Positions 62,039 through 64,000 of a stretch of 64,000 bases of DNA are shown one piece after another. Positions within the stretch are counted from its first letter, which is position 1, and each line of letters starts with the position of its first letter. The DNA comes from Bradyrhizobium sp. CCGUVB1N3 (GTDB taxonomy: Bacteria; Pseudomonadota; Alphaproteobacteria; Rhizobiales; Xanthobacteraceae). Under the pieces are notes generated by a model. It did no database searches and was not told the origin of the DNA. It saw only the letters and a list, made by a program, of their open reading frames with translations. The stretch spans positions 3,968,001-4,032,000 of the forward strand of contig NZ_JANADR010000001.1 of NCBI RefSeq assembly GCF_024199925.1, written 5' to 3'. Made by a program: the position numbers and the translations under genes.

Positions 62039-63838
62039 TCATCCCACTGCGGCATTCGGTCCGAACTCGATCACCTGACGTTCGAACAGGCCGCGATAGA
62101 GGCCACCCGGCCGTGCCGTCAGCGCTTTATGCGTGCCCTGCTCGACGATCTCGCCGCGGTCGAACACCAGGATGCGATCAAGGCTGCGCACCGTGGACAG
62201 GCGATGCGCAATCACGATCGAGGTGCGGCCCTTCATCAGCCGCTCCATCGCCTGCTGGATCAACGCCTCCGATTCCGAATCCAGGCTCGAGGTCGCCTCG
62301 TCCAGGATCAGCACCGGCGCGTCCGCGAGGAACGCGCGCGCCAGCGCGACGCGCTGCCGCTCGCCGCCCGACAGCTTTACGCCGCGCTCGCCGACCAGCG
62401 TGCCGTAGCCCTTCGGCAGGCGCAGGATGAAGTCGTGCGCATTCGCCAGCCGCGCTGCCTGCTCGATCGCTTCCAGGCTGGCGCCCGGCCGGCCATAGGC
62501 GATGTTCTCGGCAAGCGAGCGGTGGAACAGGATCGGCTCCTGCTGCACGATCGCGATCTGGCTGCGCAGCGATTGCTGCGTCGCTTTCGCAATATCCTGC
62601 CCGTCGATCAGCACGCGGCCATCGGAGACGTCGTAGAGCCGCTGCACCAGCTTGACGAAGGTCGTCTTGCCGGAGCCGGAGCGACCGACAAGTCCCACGC
62701 GCTCGCCAGCGCGGATGTCGATCGACAGGCCGTCATACAGCGGTGCGGGGTGGCCACCGTAGTGGAAGGTCACGTCGTCGAATACGATCCGGCCGCCCTC
62801 GATCAGGATCGGCGTCGCATCGGGCGCATCGGCAATGCCGATCGGCTCGTCATGGATCGCAACCAGCTCCTCCATGTCGTTGACCGAGCGCTGCAGGTTG
62901 TTGATGTGCATGCCGACATCGCGCAGATAGGCGTGGATGATGTAGTAGCTCGTCAGCACATAGGTGACGTCGCCGGGCGAGGCGCGCCCCGCCATCCACA
63001 GCAGCACCGAGCCGCCGATCACCGACGCGCGCAGGCATAGCAGCAGCGAGAGCTGCCCCAGCGCCGTGTAGTTGTAGCGCAGCCAGGTCCGCCGTACCCG
63101 CACGCGCCAGCGCTTGACGACGCGCGCGAGCCGCGCATCCTCGCGCGCCTCCGCGCCGAAGGATTTCACCACCGCGTTGCAGGTCAGCGCATCCGCCAGC
63201 GTACCGCCGACCTTGGTGTCCCAGGCATTCGAGACGCGCGCAGCCGGCGCGATGTAGCGCGTGGAGAACAGCGCGGTCATCGTCACATAGACCAGCGCGC
63301 CGAGCGCGATCACCGCGCCGAGCGAGGCCCAGTGCACCCCGAGCAGGATCATCGAGCCGACGAGCACGCTGAGCGAAGGCAGCAGCGCCAGCAGGATGGT
63401 GTCGTTCAAGAGGTCGAGCGCCCACATGCCGCGGGTGATCTTGCGCACCGTCGAGCCGGCGAACGAGTTGGCGTGCCAGTCGGTCGAGAAGCGCTGCACG
63501 CGCATGAAGGCGTCCTGCGCGATGTCAGACATCAGCTTCAGCGTGAACGGCACGATCACCTGCAAGCCGGCCAGCCGCAGCACCATCGAGGTAAAGCCCA
63601 GCGCCACGATCGCGCCGAACGCGACCAGCGCCGCGTGGCGCGCGGCGGGATCGTCCGGTCCGTGCGTCAGGGCGTCGACAAGGCGGCCCGAGAACACCGG
63701 CATGAAGAGGTCGGCAAGGGTCGCGCCCAACAGGCCGCCGGCGACCGCGAGCGCGCGCCCCGGCTGCTTCAGCCAGTGGCGGAACACGAAGGGCAGCACC
63801 ACGCGTATCGCCGCGGGCTTTTTTGACAGTGCGGTCAT
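62039..63838 (-). CDS. ABC exporter (fused permease and ATPase)
   Basis: Half-transporter of 599 residues from ATG 63838 (frame opens at 63898). The N-terminal transmembrane domain (about 1-330) has six helices, such as RALAVAGGLLGATLADLFMP. The C-terminal ATPase has Walker A GLVGRSGSGKTTFVKLVQRL near 380, the signature KLSGGERQRVALARAFLADA, and Walker B PVLILDEATSSLDSESEALI, ending with IVIAHRLSTVRSLDRILVFD. It would act as a homodimer or with a partner encoded elsewhere. Family includes lipid and multidrug exporters (MsbA-like). Confidence 0.9.
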   Translation of the reverse strand: MTALSKKPAAIRVVLPFVFRHWLKQPGRALAVAGGLLGATLADLFMPVFSGRLVDALTHGPDDPAARHAALVAFGAIVALGFTSMVLRLAGLQVIVPFTLKLMSDIAQDAFMRVQRFSTDWHANSFAGSTVRKITRGMWALDLLNDTILLALLPSLSVLVGSMILLGVHWASLGAVIALGALVYVTMTALFSTRYIAPAARVSNAWDTKVGGTLADALTCNAVVKSFGAEAREDARLARVVKRWRVRVRRTWLRYNYTALGQLSLLLCLRASVIGGSVLLWMAGRASPGDVTYVLTSYYIIHAYLRDVGMHINNLQRSVNDMEELVAIHDEPIGIADAPDATPILIEGGRIVFDDVTFHYGGHPAPLYDGLSIDIRAGERVGLVGRSGSGKTTFVKLVQRLYDVSDGRVLIDGQDIAKATQQSLRSQIAIVQQEPILFHRSLAENIAYGRPGASLEAIEQAARLANAHDFILRLPKGYGTLVGERGVKLSGGERQRVALARAFLADAPVLILDEATSSLDSESEALIQQAMERLMKGRTSIVIAHRLSTVRSLDRILVFDRGEIVEQGTHKALTARPGGLYRGLFERQVIEFGPNAAVG

Positions 63839-64000
63839 GGCGTTATCCGGCTGCGCTCTGGCGCAGTCCGGCTCCATCGATGGACGCATGACGGCCACGA
63901 AGGCCGAAAATGGCGTCGCTAGATCAGGTTGTCGCTTGGGAGTTGGAGCGGCCGGGGAATCAGGCCCGGTCGAAGCTGGCGAAAACGGTCTCTAAAGGAC

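Overview
The window looks like a Bradyrhizobium-type alphaproteobacterial chromosome (a root-nodulating rhizobium). The evidence is a canonical nod box upstream of a NodH sulfotransferase gene and a decayed nodB, two probable type III secreted effectors, a tts-box-like TtsI site, heavy insertion-sequence load on the left, and a complete alphaproteobacterial division and cell-wall (dcw) cluster followed by GC-rich core genes with dispersed palindromic intergenic repeats on the right. No database search was possible; all names rest on motifs, lengths and synteny.

Left accessory part (1 to about 26.4 kb). It starts with an MFS transporter (260-1510) and a frameshifted AlpA-like HTH gene (1644-1990), followed by a repeated module carrying a good TtsI box (2292-2323). 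An IS66 transposase gene is split by a large serine-recombinase element (about 2627-5226). An IS110-type element (about 5700-7010) has clipped the end of an AAA ATPase gene, which sits behind a YfbU-family gene and a small coiled-coil gene. Next come a leucine-rich-repeat/NEL ubiquitin-ligase effector of NopM type (10263-11828), an unknown gene, an IS256 remnant and a 741-residue effector candidate (13328-15553). That effector has two N-terminal internal repeats and an apparent OTU-like Cys/His protease domain at its C-terminus. A symbiosis block follows, read leftward: nod box (17303-17353), degenerate nodB, nodH (16088-16837). Beyond it lie relics (MNT nucleotidyltransferase fragment, IS110-like, IS5-like and ISXO2-like elements, DNA-ligase fragment, DUF1330 frameshift) mixed with small intact genes: a three-gene operon with a membrane protein at 19865-20655, several short conserved proteins, and a Crp/Fnr regulator.

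Core part (about 26.4 to 64 kb). Read leftward from 52736 the order is rsmH-ftsL-ftsI-murE-murF-mraY-murD-ftsW-murG-murC-murB-ddl-ftsQ-ftsA-ftsZ-lpxC-bamD-recN-ligA. It covers peptidoglycan precursor synthesis, septal synthesis, Z-ring assembly, lipid A commitment, outer-membrane assembly and DNA repair. Overlapping starts and stops show tight coupling (ftsI/ftsL, murE/murF, ftsQ/ftsA). A hairpin after ddl and another after ftsZ, plus CtrA-like boxes upstream of ftsQ and lpxC, suggest separate cell-cycle-controlled units.

To the right are an N-acetylmuramoyl-L-alanine amidase, an ECF42-type sigma factor with two tandem YCII/DGPF partners, the RNase P RNA gene (about 56388-56822), an alpha/beta hydrolase, a DUF983 protein divergent from a MocR-type regulator, a TauE/SafE exporter, a MATE efflux pump and an ABC exporter. 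The most unusual items are the OTU-like effector, the nodB relic under an intact nod box, the repeated tts-box module, and the ATPase/YfbU locus broken by an IS.
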